Below are positions 45,956 through 58,136 of a stretch of DNA of 64,000 bases, piece by piece. The notes beneath the pieces are model-generated. The model did not search any database. It had not been told where the DNA came from and saw only the letters and a list, made by a program, of their open reading frames with translations. A program made the translations under genes and the position numbers. Every line of letters begins with the position of its first letter. Positions within the stretch are counted from its first letter, which is position 1. Where the stretch lies: positions 1,554,561-1,618,560 of the forward strand of contig CM053030.1 of the NCBI GenBank assembly GCA_028564925.1, in the 5' to 3' direction. The stretch comes from Lithobates sylvaticus (taxonomy: Eukaryota > Chordata > Amphibia > Anura > Ranidae).

Positions 45956-46555
45956 GGACTGTGAAGGGGGGCTGTGATGTAAGAGGGGGGGCTGCAATGT
46001 AAGGGGGGCTGTGATGTAAGAGGGGGGGCTGTGATGTGAAAGGGACTGTGATGTAAGGGGGCTGCAATGTAATGGGGGGGCTGTGATGTAAGGGGGGCTG
46101 CAATGTAATGGGGGCTGCAATGTAATGGGGGGGGGGGGCTGTGATGTAATGGGGAGGCTGGGATGTAAGGGGGGCTGTGATGTGAAAGGGACTACAATGT
46201 AATGGATTAGGGGGGTCTGTGATGTAAGGGGGGGCTGTGATGTATAGGGGGGATCTGTGATGTATAGGGGGGATCTGTGATGTAAGGGGGGATCTGTGAT
46301 GTATAGGGGGGATCTGTGATGTATAGGGGGATCTGTGATGTATAGGGGGGATCTGTGATGTAAGGGAGGCTGTGATGTATAGGGGGGATCTGTGATGTAA
46401 GGGGGGCTGTGATGTGAAAAGGACTACAATGTAACGGATTAGGGGGGTCTGTGATGTAAGGGGGGCTGTGATGTATAAGGGGGGGCTGTGATGTAAGGGG
46501 GATCTGTTATATAAGGGGGTGTAAGGGGGGTAGGTTTTATGTGAGGGGGGGCAGT
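45956..46555. repeat. G-rich degenerate repeat, about 17 bp
   Basis: Irregular repeats of GGGGGCTGTGATGTAA and GGGATCTGTGATGTATA. It shares the GGGGCTGTGATGTAA motif with the larger array at 46870-50375, so both belong to one expansion separated by the spacer 46556-46869. The sequence at 45621-45955 before it is unassigned. Confidence 0.85.
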
Positions 46556-46869
46556 TGGTATGATGGTGGGTACCCCATGTGAGCCCCGGGGATTTTGTCT
46601 TTGTTAATAACACTATTGACAACATTGTCTCTCATGGTTGTTGTTCCCTTTTTCTAATAATAAATATTCTCTATTTTGGGATGAGACGTCTTTGTGGTTC
46701 CCTTTGGATTTTCTCTCTCTTTGTATTTCTATATCCAAGTCCTCCCCTCCTCCAGTCTGTTACTGAACCCCGGGACCCCCCCCCCCCCCCAATAGGGGTG
46801 AGCCTGGGAATCTTAACCTATAATATTAATCAAGTGTTGATTTTCCTGTTTTAACTCATTCATCACTGA
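46556..46869. other. spacer between two G-rich arrays
   Basis: AT-richer single-copy sequence with a poly-C run near 46776. No gene or mobile element recognised. Confidence 0.5.
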
Positions 46870-49800
46870 TGGAAAGGTGTGGGGGGGGGGGGGGCTGTGA
46901 TATAAGGGGGGGGCTGTGATGTGAAGGGGGAACTGAGGACACTGATATGAATGGGGGGGGGCTGTGATGTAAATGGGGGGCTGTGATGTGAAGGGGGGAC
47001 TGAGGACACTGATATGAATGGGGGGGGGGCTGTGATGTAAAATGGGGGCTGTGATGTGAAGGGGGAATGAGGACACTGATATAAAGGGGGGGGGCTGTGA
47101 TGTAAATGGGGGGGCTGTGATGTGAAGGGGGAATGAGGACTCTGATATAAAGGGGGGGGGGCTGTGGGGGGTAATTGGGGGGCTGTGATGTGAATGTGGG
47201 GGCTGGGGGGAGGGCTGATATAAATGGGGGGGCTGTGATTTAAATGGGGGGGGGGGTGTGCGGGGCTGGGGGTGGGGGGAAGGGGGGCTGAGGGGGGGCG
47301 GGGGGCGGGGGGGGGGCGGGGGGAGGGCTGTGATGTAAATGGGGGCTGTGATTGTGAAGGGGGGACTGAGGACACTGATATAAATGGGGGGGCGGGGGGA
47401 TGGGGGGGGTGGGAGGGGGGGACTAAGACACGGGGGGCCCGGGGGGGGGGGCTGGGGCGGGGGGGCGGGGCTGTGGGGGGGGCTGGGGGGGGGGGCGGGG
47501 GCTGTGCGGGGCGGGGGGAGGGGGCCAGGGGGTGGGGGGATTGTGAGGCGGGTGGCGGGGGGGGGGGGGGCCGGGGGTGGGGCGGGGGGGGGGGGGGGTA
47601 CTGGGGGCGGGGGGGGGGGGGGGCGGGGGCGGGGGGGCGGGGGCTGTGATGTAAAATGGGGCTGTGATGTTGAAGGGGGACTGAGGACACTGATAAAAGG
47701 GGGGGGGGGGCTGTGATTTTAAATGGGGGACTGGTGATGTGAAGGGGGGACTGGGGACACTGATATAACTGGGGGGAGGGCTGTGCTGTAAATGTGGGCT
47801 GTGATGTGAAGGGGGGATGAGGACACTGATATACCTGGGGGGGGCTGTGATGTGAAGGGGGGTACTGAGGACACTTATAAAATTGGGGGGGGGGGGCATG
47901 TGATTGTAAATGGGGGGCTGTGATTTGAAGGGGGACTGAGAGGACACTGATATAAATGGGGGGGGCTGTGATGTAAATGGGGGGCTGTGATGTGAAGGGG
48001 GACTGAGGACACTGATATAAATGGGGGGGGGGGGGGCTGTGATGTAAATGGGGGCTGTGATGTGAAGGGGACTGAGGACACTGATATAAATGGGGGGATG
48101 GGGGGGCTGTGATGTAATGGGGGGCTGTGATGTGAAGGGGTACTGAGGACACTGATATAAATGTGGGGGGGGCTGTGATGTAAATGGGGGGCTGATTTGA
48201 AGGGGAACTGAGAACACTGATATAATGGGGGGGGCAGTGATGTAAAGGGGGGGCGGTGATGTGAAGGGGGACTGAGGACACTGATATAAATAGGGGGGGG
48301 GCTGTGATGTAATGGGGGGCTGTGATGTTAAGGGGGACTGAGGACACTGATATAAATGGGGGGGCTGTGATGTAAATGGGGGGCTGTGATGTGAAGGGGG
48401 GGGCTGAGGACACTGATATAAATGGGGAGGGGGCTGTGATGTAAATGGGGGCTGTGATGTTAAGGGGGGCTGAGGACACTGATATAAATGGTGGGGGGGC
48501 TGTGATGTAAATGGGGGGCTGTGATTTGAAGGGGGACTGAGGACACTGATATAATAGGGGGGGGCTGTGATGTAAATGGGGGGCTGTGATGTGAAGGGGG
48601 TCTGAGGACACTGATATAAATAGGGGGGGCTGTGATGTAAATGGGGGGCTGTGATGTGAATGGTGACTGAGGACACTGATAAAAAAGGGGGGGGGGCTGT
48701 GATGTAAATGGGGGGCTGTGAGGTGAAGGGGACTGAGGACACTGATATAAATGGGGGGGCTGTGATGTAAATGGGGGGCTGTGATGTGAAAGGGGGGGCT
48801 GAGGACACTGATATAAATGGGGGGGGCTGTGATGTTAATGGGGGCTGGGATGTGAAGGGGGGACTGAGGACACTGATATAAATGGTGGGGGGGCTGTGAT
48901 GTGAATGGGGGGCTGTGATGTGAAGGGGGGACTGAGGACACTGATATAAATAGGGGGGGGGCTGTGATGTGAAGGGGGACTGAGGACACTGATATAAATG
49001 GGGGGGGGCTGTGATGTAAATGTGGGGCTGTGATTTGAAGGGGGGACTGATGACACTGATATAAATGGGGGGGGCTGTGATGTAAATGGGGGGCTGTGAT
49101 GTGAAGGGGGAATGAGGACACTGATATAATGGGGGGGGCTGTGATGTTAATGGGGGCTGGGATGTGAAGGGGTGACTGAGGACACTGATATAAATGGGGG
49201 GGCTGTGATGTGAATGGGGGCTGGGATGTGAAAGGGGGACTGAGGACACAGATATAAATGGGGGGGGGGCTGTGATGTGAAGGGGACTGAGGACACTGAT
49301 ATAAATGGGGGGGGGGCTGTGATGTAAATGGGGGGCTGTGATGTGAAGGGGGGACTGAGGACACTGATATAAATGGGGGGGGGCTGTGATGTAAATGGGG
49401 GCTGTGATGTAAGGGGGACTGAGGACACTGATATAAATGGGGGGGGCGGTGATGTAAATGGGGGGCTGTGATTTGAAGGGGGGACTGATGACACTGATAT
49501 AAATGGGGGGGCTGTGATGTAAAATGGGGGGCTGTGATGTGAAGGGGGAACTGAGGACACTGATATAAATGGGGGGGGGGCTGTGATGTAAATGGGGAGC
49601 TGTGATGTGAAGGGGGGACTGAGAACACTGATATAAATGGGGGGGCTGTGATGTAAATGGGGGGCTGCGATGTGAAGGGGGAATGAGGACACTGATATAA
49701 ATGGGGGGGGCTGTGATGTAAATGGGGGGCTGTGATGTGAAGGGGGACTGAGGACACTGATATAAATGGGGGGGGGCTGTGATGTAAATGGGGGGCTGTG

Positions 49801-50375
49801 ATTTGAAGGGGGGACTGAGGACACTGATATAAATGGGGGGGGGGCTGTGATGTAAATGGGGGGCTGTGATGTGAATGGGGGACTGAGGACACTGATATAA
49901 ATGGGGGGGGGTTGGATGTAAATGGGGGCTGTGATGTGAAGGGGGATGAGGACACTGATATAAATGGGGATGGGGGGGGGGGGCTGTGATGTAATGGGGG
50001 GATGTGATGTGAAGGGGGGACTGAGGACACTGATATAAATGGGGGGGCTGTGATTTAAATGGGGGGCTGTGATGTGAGGGGGGACTGAGGACACTGATAT
50101 AAGGGGGGGCTGTGATGTAAAGGGGGACTGATGTGAAGGGGGACTGAGGACACTGATATAAATGGGGGGGGGCTGTGATGTAAATGGGGGGCTGTGATTT
50201 GAAGGGGGACTGAGGACACTGATATAAATGGGGGGGCTGTGATGTAAATGGGGGCTGTGCTGTGAAGGGGGACTGAGGACACTGATATAAAGGGGGGGGG
50301 GCTGTGATGTAAATGGGGGCTGTGATGTGAAGGGGACTGAGGACACTGATATAAAGGGGGGGCATGATGTAAATG
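46870..50375. repeat. about 64-bp G-rich minisatellite
   Basis: Units combine GGGGGCTGTGATGTAAATGG, GGGGCTGTGATGTGAAGGGG and ACTGAGGACACTGATATAAA. G runs of 5 to 14 vary in nearly every copy. The segment 47240-47650 is almost only G with scattered C and T and has lost the unit. Frames on the minus strand read Pro, Ser, His, Tyr and Ile repeats. The run-length variation may be partly sequencing error. Confidence 0.88.
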
Positions 50376-50890
50376 GGGGGCCAGGCTGGTATAAGGGGTG
50401 GATTAGGGGGCCGTGGTTTAAGGGGTGGATAGGGGGGGGCTGGTTTTAAAGGGGGGGGGTTTAGGGGTGGGCCCAAAAGGGGGTGTATAAGGGGGGGGAA
50501 AGGGGGTGAGGCTGGTATAAGGGGGTATGGGGGGCGGGTTTAAAGGGGTTGGTAAAAGGGGGGGCTTTTGGGGTTTTGGGGGGGGGCCTGTTTTTGGGGG
50601 GTTTTTTTTGGGGGTGCAGGCTGGGGTTTTTTTAGGGGGTTTTTTGGGGGTGCCCTGTATTTTTGGGGGGGGGAAAAGGGGGGCTGGTTTTAGGGGGGGT
50701 TTTTGGGGGGGAAACTTTTTGGGGGGGTTTTTTTTGGGGGGGTTTTTGGGGTTTTTTGGGGGGCCAGCCGGGATTTGGGGGGTGGTTTTGGGGGGTGCCG
50801 GCCCGTTTGGGGGGATTGGGGGCCGGGGGTGTTTTGGGGGGGGGATAAAAGGGGGGGGGTTTGGTTTTTGGGGGGGGGGAATAGGGGTGC
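50376..50890. repeat. G- and T-rich low-complexity zone
   Basis: Sequence is dominated by GGGG and TTTT runs with traces of the next array (GCCAGGCTGG, GGTATAAGGGGG). It looks like a decayed or badly resolved junction between the 64-bp and 32-bp arrays. Confidence 0.75.
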
Positions 50891-53800
50891 CAGGCTGGTA
50901 AAGGGGATGGTATAGGGTGCCAGCCTGGTATAAGGAGGTGGTATAGGGGTGCCAGGCTGGTATAAGGGGGTGGAATGGGGGTGCCAGGCTGGTATAAGGG
51001 GGTGAATGGGGGTGCCAGGCTGGTATAAGGAGGTGGTATAGGGGTGCCAGGCTGGTATAAGGGGGTGGTATAGGGTTGCCAGCCTGGTATTAGGGGGTGG
51101 TATAGGGGTGCCAGGCTGGTATAAGGAGGTGGAATAGGGGTGCCAGCCTGGTATAAGGGGTGGAATAGGGGTGTCAGGCTGGTATAAGGGGTGGTATAGG
51201 GGTGCCAGGCTGGTATAAGGAGGTGAAATAGGGTGCCAGGCTGGTATAAGGGGGTGGTATAGGGGTGCCAGGCTGGTATAAGGGGGTGGTATAGGGGTGC
51301 CAGGCGGGTATAAGGGGGTGGTATAGGGGTGCCAGGCTGGTATAAGGGGGTGGAAAAGGGGTGCCAGGCTGGTATAAGGAGGTGGTATAGGGGTGCCAGG
51401 CTGGTATAAGGGGGTGGAATGGGGGTGCCAACCTGGTATAAGGAGGTGGTATAGGGGTGCCAGGCTGGTATATAAGGGGGTGGAATGGGGGTGCCAGGCT
51501 GGTATAAGGGGGTGGAATGGGGGTGCCAGGCTGGTATAAGGGGGTGGTATAGGGGTGCCAGGCTGGTATAAGGGGGTGGTATAGGGGTGCCAGGCTGGTA
51601 TAAGGGGGTGGTATAGGGGTGCCAGGCTGGTATAAGGTGGTGGAATAGGGGTGCCAGGCTGGTAAAAGGGGGTGGTATAGGGGTGCCAGGCTGGTATACG
51701 GGGGTGGTATAGGGGTGCCAGGCTGGTATAAGGGGTGTATAGGGGTGCCAGGCTGGTATAAGGGGGTGGAATAGGGTAGGGAATGGTGTGGAATAGGGGT
51801 GCCAGGCTGGTATAAGGAGGTGGTATAGGGGTGCCAGGCTGGTATAAGGAGGTGGAATAGGGTGCCAGCTGGTATAAGGAGTGGAATAGGGGTGCCAGGC
51901 TGGTATAAGGGGGTTGAATAGGGGTGCCAGGCTGGTATAAGGGGGTGGAATAGGGGTGCCAGGCTGGTATAAGGGGGTGGTATATGGGTGCCAGGCTGGT
52001 ATAAGGGGGTGGTATAGGGGTGCCAGGCTGGTATAAGGGGTTGGTATAGGGGTGCCAGGCTGGTATAAGGGGTGGAATAGGGGTGCCAGGCAGGTAAAAG
52101 GGGGTGGTATAGGGGTGCCAGGCTGGTATAAGGGGTGGTATAGGGGTGCCAGGCTGGTATAAGGGGTGGTATAGGGTGCCAGGCTGGTATAAGGAGGTGG
52201 AATGGGGGTGCCAGGCTGGTATAAGGGGGTGGGATGGGGGTGCCAGCCTGGTATAAGGGGGTGGTATAGGGGTGCCAGGCTGGTATAAGGGGGTGGTATA
52301 GGGGTGCCAGGCTGGTATAAGGGGGTGGAATAGGGGTGCAGGCTGGTATAAGGGGATGGAATAGGGGTGCCAGGCTGGTATAAGGGGGTGGTATAGGGGT
52401 GCCAGGCTGTTATAAGGGGGTGGTATAGGGGTGCCAGGCTGGTATAAGGGGGTGGAATAGGGGTGCCAGGCTGGTATAAGGGGTGGTAAAGGGGTGCCAG
52501 GCTGGTATAAGGAGGTGGAATGGGGTGCCAGGCTGGTATAAGGGGGTGGGATGGGGGTGCCAGCCTGGTAATAAGGGGGTGGTATAGGGGTGCCAGGCTG
52601 GTATAAGGGGGTGGTATAGGGGTGCCAGGCTGGTATAAGGGGGTGGAATAGGGGTGCCAGGCTGGTATAAGGGGTGGTATAGGGGTGCCAGGCTGGTATA
52701 AGGGGGTGGAATAGGGGTGCCAGGCTGGTATAAGGGGGTGGAATAGGGGTGCCAGGCTGGTATAAGGGGGTGGAATAGGGGTGCCAGGCTGGTATAAGGA
52801 GGTGGTATAGGGGTGCCAGGCTGGTATAAGGGGGTGGAATAGGGGTGCCAGGCTGGAATAAGGGGGTGGAATAGGGGTGCCAGGCTGGTATAAGGGGGTG
52901 GAATAGGGGTGCCAGGCTGGTATAAGGGGGTGGTATAGGGGTGCCAGGCTGGTATAAGGGGTGGAATAGGGGTGCCAGGCTGGTATAAGGGGTGGAATAG
53001 GGGTGCCAGGCTGGTATAAGGGGGTGGAATAGGGGTGCCAGGCTGGTATAAGGGGGTGGAATAGGGGTGCCAGTCTGGTATAAGGGGTGGTATAGGGGTG
53101 CCAGGCTGGTATAAGGGGGTGGAATAGGGGTGCCAGGCAGGTATAAGGGGGTGGTATAGGGGTGCCAGGCTGGTATAAGGGGGTGGTATAGGGGTGCCAG
53201 GCTGGTATAAGGGGTGGAATAGGGTGCCAGGCTGGTATAAGGGGGTGGATAGGGATGCCAGGCTGGTATAAGGGGGTGGAATGGGGGTGCCAACCTGGTA
53301 TAAAGGAGGTGGTATAGGGGTGCCAGGCTGGTATAAGGGGGTGGAATAGGGGTGCCAGGCTGGTATAAGGGGGTGGTATAGGGGTGCCAGGCTGGTATAA
53401 GGAGGTGGTATAGGGGTGCCAGGCTGGTATAAGGGGTTGGTATAGGGGTGCCAGGCTGGTAAAAGGAGGTGGTATAGGGGTGCCAGGCTGGTATAAGGAG
53501 GTGGAATGGAGGTGCCAGGCTGGTATAAGGAGGTGGAATAGGGGTACCAGCCTGGTATAAGGGGTGGTATAGGGGTGCCAGGCTGGTAAAAGGGGTGGTA
53601 TAGGGGTGCCAGGCTGGTATAAGGGGATGGTATAGGGGTGCCAGGCTGGTATAAGGGGGTGGTATAGGGGTGCCAGCCTGGTATAGGGGTGCCAGCCTGG
53701 TATAAGGTGGTGGAATAGGGGTGCCAGCCTGGTATAAGGGGGTGGAATAGCGGTGCCAGCCTGGTATAAGGAGGTGGAATAGGGGTGCCAGGCTGGTATA

Positions 53801-54205
53801 AGGGGTGGAATAGGGGTGCCAGGCTGGTATAAGGGGTGGAATAGGGGTGCCAGCATGGTATAAGGGGTGGAATAGCGGTGCCAGCCTGGTATAAGGGGGT
53901 GGAATAGGGGTGCCAGGCTGGTATAAGGAGGTGGTATAGGGGTGCCAGGCTGGTATAAGGAGGTGGTATAGGGGTGCCAGCCTGGTATAAGGGGGTGGTA
54001 TAGGGGTGTCAGCCTGGTATAAGGAGGTGGAATAGGGGTGCCAGCCTGGTATAAGGAGGTGGTATAGGGGTGCCAGGCTGGTATAAGGAGGTGGTATAGG
54101 GGTGCCAGGCTGGTATAAGGGGGTGGTATAGGGGTGCCAGGCTGGTATAAGGGGGTGGTATAGGCGTGCCAGGCTTTTATAAGGGGGTGGTATAGGGGTG
54201 CCAGC
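50891..54205. repeat. 32-bp minisatellite, about 100 copies
   Basis: The unit is GGGGTGCCAGGCTGGTATAA plus GGGGGTGGTATA, with GCCAGGCTGG at 51557 and 51589. Frequent one-base length changes in the G runs and GGTATA or GGAATA variants. It is unlike coding sequence despite very long minus-strand frames (PLIPAWHPYTTP repeats). Confidence 0.95.
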
Positions 54206-54310
54206 CTGGTATACTTTGTGAACGTTGGGGGTGCAGTGCCTGGTATACTTTGTGGACGTTGGGGGTGCAGTGCCTGGTATACTTTGTGGACGTTGGGGGT
54301 GCAGTGCCGC
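54206..54310. repeat. 34-bp repeat, 3 copies
   Basis: Units of TGCCTGGTATACTTTGTGGA plus CGTTGGGGGTGCAG. The GGTATA and GGGGGTGC parts are shared with the 32-bp array that ends here, so this looks like a new unit made from its last copy plus flanking sequence. Confidence 0.9.
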
Positions 54311-54540
54311 CCCATGCGTCGCTCTCTCTGCTCTTCTCTTTATTGGATGTTTTGCATCTCAGACTGGATTTGTATAAATGATTTTCATGTTCTGTCATTC
54401 GATCGTCTGATGACCCCCCGCGCCGCTCACACCTGACATCTCCCCGGGTGACGCTACAGACGCCTCTCTCTCGGGTCAATTCTCTGTGTGACCCCCACTG
54501 CAGTATACAGGGGGGGGGGGAGGGAGTGCATATCCAGGGG
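54311..54540. other. intron sequence without recognised features
   Basis: Single-copy stretch with a G run near 54511. No gene signal. Confidence 0.5.
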
Positions 54541-57500
54541 TAAGAGATACACATAGTACAGAAGACAGGTGTGATGCACAGAATGCAGGGGTAAGGATTA
54601 AGTGATGCGCAGGGTGCAGGGGTAAGGATTAAGTGATGCACAGAATGAATGCAGGGGTAAGGATTAAGTGATGCACAGAATGCAGGGGTAAGGATTAAGT
54701 GATGCGCAGGGTGCAGGGGTAAGGATTCAGTGGTGCACAGAATGCAGGGGTAAGGATTAAGTGGTGCACAGAATGCAGGGGTAAGGATTAAGTAATGCGC
54801 AGGGGTAAGGATTAAGTGATGCACAGAATGAATGCAGGGGTAAGGATTAAGTGATGCACAGAATGCAGGGGTAAGGATTAAGTAATGCGCAGGGGTAAGG
54901 ATTAAGTGATGCACAGAATGCAGGGGTAAGAAGTAAGTGATGCACAGAATGCAGGGGTAAGGATTAAGTGATGCACAGAATGCAGGGGTAAGAAGTAAGT
55001 GATGCACAGAATGCAGGGGTAAGGATTAAGGGATGCACAGAATGAATGCAGGGGTAAGGATTAAGTGGTGCACAGAATGCAGGGTTAAGGATTAAGTGAT
55101 GCACAGACTGAATGCAGGGGTAAGGATTAAGTGATGCACAGAATGCAGGGGTAAGGATTAAGTGATGCACAGAATGCAGGGGTAAGGATTAAGTGGTGCA
55201 CAGAATGCAGGGGTAAGGATTAAGTGATGCACAGAATGCAGGGGTAAGGATTAAGTGGTGCACAGAATGCAGGGGTAAGGATTAAGTGGTGCACAGAATG
55301 CAGAGTTAAGGATTAAGTGGTGCACAGAATGCAGGGGTAAGGATTAAGTGATGCACAGAGTGCAGGGGTAAGGATTAAGTGGTGCACAAAATGCAGGGGT
55401 AAGGATTAAGTGGTGCTCAGAATGCAGGGGTAAGGATTAAGTGGTGCACAGAATGCAGGGGTGAGGATTAAGTGATGCACAGAGTGCAGGGGTAAGGATT
55501 AAGTGGTGCACAAAATGCAGGGGTAAGGATTAAGTGATGCGCCAAATGTAGGGGTAAGGATTAAGTGATGCACACAGTGCAGGGGTAAGGGTTAAGTGAT
55601 GCACAGATTACAGGGGTAAGGACTAAGTGATGCAAAGTGTGCAGAGGTCAGGAGTAAGTGATGCACAGAATGCAGGGATCAGAAGCAACTGATAAACAGA
55701 GTGCAGAGGCCAAGAGTGGCGCACAGAGTGCAGGGGTAAACAGTAAGTGATGAATGGATTGCAGGGGTCAGGAGTGACAAAGAGTGCAGGGGTCAGGAGT
55801 AAGTGAAGAATGGAATGCAGAGGTCAGGATTGATGTACACAGTACCGGGGTCAGTAGTAAGTAATGAATGGAGTTCAGAAGTCAGAGTGACACACACAGT
55901 GCCGGGGTCAGGAGTAAGTGATGAATGGAGTGCAAGTAATGTAGTATGTGCAGGTGAAAGGAGTGATGTAGACTGCAGGAGTCAGGAGTAAGTAATATAG
56001 AATGTGCCGGAGTCAGGAGTGATGTACAGAGTGCAGAGGTCAGGAGTGACTAATGTAAGAGCGGCAAGGATGTGGAATTCCCTTCCACAGGCGGTGGTCT
56101 CAGCGGGGGGCATCAATCGTTTCAAGAAACTATTAGATAAGCACCTGAATGACCACAACATACAGAGATATACAATGTAATACTGACATATAATCACACA
56201 CATAGGTTTGGACTTGATGGACTTGTCCCTTTTTTCAACCTCACCGACTATGTACAGAGTGCAGGGGTCAGGAGTGATGTACAGAGTGCAGGGGTCAGGA
56301 GTGATGTGCAGAGTGCAGGGGTCAGGAATGACGTACAGATTGCAGGGGTCAGGAGTGACGTACAGAGTGCAGGGGTCAGGAGTATGTAACGTAGAATAGT
56401 GCAGGGGTCAGGAGTGATGTGCAGAGTGCGAAGATCAGAAGAGATGTACAGAGTGCAGGGGTCAGGAGTGTTGTACAGAGTGCAGGGGTCAGGAATAAAT
56501 AATGTAGAATAGTGCAGGGGTCAGGACTGATCTATAGAGTGCAGGGGTCAGGAGTGACGTACAGAGTGCAGGGGTCAGGAGTAAGTAATGTAGAATAGTG
56601 CAAGGGTCAGGAGTGATGCGCAGAGTGCAAAGATCAGAAGAGATGTACAGAGTGCAGGGGTCAGGAGTGTTGTACAGAGTGCAGGGGTCAGGAGTAAGTA
56701 ATGTAGAATAGTGCAGGGGTCAGGACTGATCTATAGAGTGCAGGGGTCAGGAGTGTTGTACAGAGTGCAGGGGTCAGGAGTAAGTAATGTAGAATATTGC
56801 AGGGGTCAGAACTGATCTATAGAGTGCAGGGTACATATTGCAGGGGTCGGGAGTGATGTACATATTGCAGGGGTCAGGAGTAATGTAGAATGGGCAGGGG
56901 TCAGGAGTGATGTGCAAAGTTCAGTGGTCAGGAGTAAGTAACATAGAATGTACAGGGATCAGGAGTGATGTACAGAGTGCAGGGGTCTTGAGTAAGTAAT
57001 GTAGAATGTGCAAGGGTCAGGAGTGATGTGCAGAGCATAGGGACCAGGAGTGATGTACAGAGTACAGGGGTCAGGAGTGATGTGCAGAGTGCAGAGATCA
57101 GGAGAGATGTACAGAGTACAGGGGTCAGGAGTGTTGTACAGCGTGCAGAGGTCAGGAGTAAGTAATGCAGAATAGTGCAGGGGTCAGGAGTGATGTACAG
57201 AGTGCTGGGGTCAGGAGTGACTTACAGAGTGCAGGGGTCAGGAGTGATGTAAAGTGTGTAGGGGTTAGGAGTAAGTAATGTAGAATAGTGCAGGGCTCAG
57301 GAGTGACATACAGAGTGCAGGGGTCAGGAGTGACCTACAGAGTGCAGGGGTCAGGAGTGATGCACAGAATGCAGAAGCCAGGAGTAAGTTATGTAGAATG
57401 TGCAGGAGTCAGGAGTGTTGTACAGAGTGCAGGGGTCAGGAGTAAATAATGTAAAATAGTGCAGGTGTCAGGACTGATCAATAGAATGCAAGGATCATGA

Positions 57501-58075
57501 GTGATGTACAGACTGCAGGGGTCAGGAGTGATGTATAGAGTGCAGTGGTCTGAAGTAAGTAACGTAGAATGTGCAAGGGTCAGTAGTGATGTACAGAGTG
57601 CAGGGGTCAGGAGTAAGTAATGTAGAATAGTGCAGGGGTCAGGACTGATGTATAGAGTGCAGGGGTCATGAGTAAATAATGTAGAATAGTGCAGGGGTCA
57701 GGAGTGATGTGCAGAGTGCAGGGGTCAGGAGTATGTAATGTAGAATAGTGCAGGGGTCAGGAGTGATGTGCAAAGTACAGGGGTCAGGAGTAAGTAATGT
57801 AGAATAGTGCAGGGGTCAGGAGTGATGTGCAAAGTGCAAAGATCAGAAGAGATGTACAGAGTGCAGGGGTCAGGAGTGTTCTACAGAGTGCAGGGGTCAG
57901 GAGTAAGTAGTGTAGAATATTGCAGGGGTCAGAACTGATCTATAGAGTGCAGGGGTCAGGAGTGATGTACATATTGCAGGGGTCAGGAGTGATGTACATA
58001 TTGCAGGGGTCAGGAGTGATGTATAGAGTGCAGAGATCAGGAGTGATGTACAGAGTACAGGGGTCAGGAGTATGA
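54541..58075. repeat. 27-31-bp GCAGGGGT minisatellite, changing along its length
   Basis: The left part (to about 55660) uses GTAAGGATTAAGTGATGCAC plus AGAATGCAGGG (31 bp). The right part uses GCAGGGGTCAGGAGTGATGT plus ACAGAGT (27 bp) mixed with AAGTAATGTAGAATAGT units. Intermediate units at 55580-55800 link the two. A LINE piece (56053-56255) is inserted. The array resumes at 60369-60420 beyond the inverted-repeat element. Confidence 0.92.
56053..56255 (+). mobile_element. CR1/Rex1-type LINE 3' end fragment
   Basis: From GTAAGAGCGGCAAGGATGTG to CAACCTCACCGACTATGTA it matches the last 200 bp of the LINE at 22708-22912 with few differences (GGTTTGGACTTGATGGACTT, CTTTTTTCAACC). It still spells MWNSLPQAVV and FKKLLDKHLN. 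It is a strongly 5'-truncated copy within the minisatellite, from the same LINE family. Confidence 0.93.
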
Positions 58076-58136
58076 ATGGGGGAGCCTCAGTGTAAGATAT
58101 AGATAGGGGTGGGTACCATCATTCCATAGATTTGTA

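Noticed and set aside
46863-54315. Proline-rich minus-strand frames of more than 1,000 codons
   Set aside because: Low-complexity translation of G-rich 64-bp and 32-bp arrays; many frame shifts in G runs; no conserved motif.
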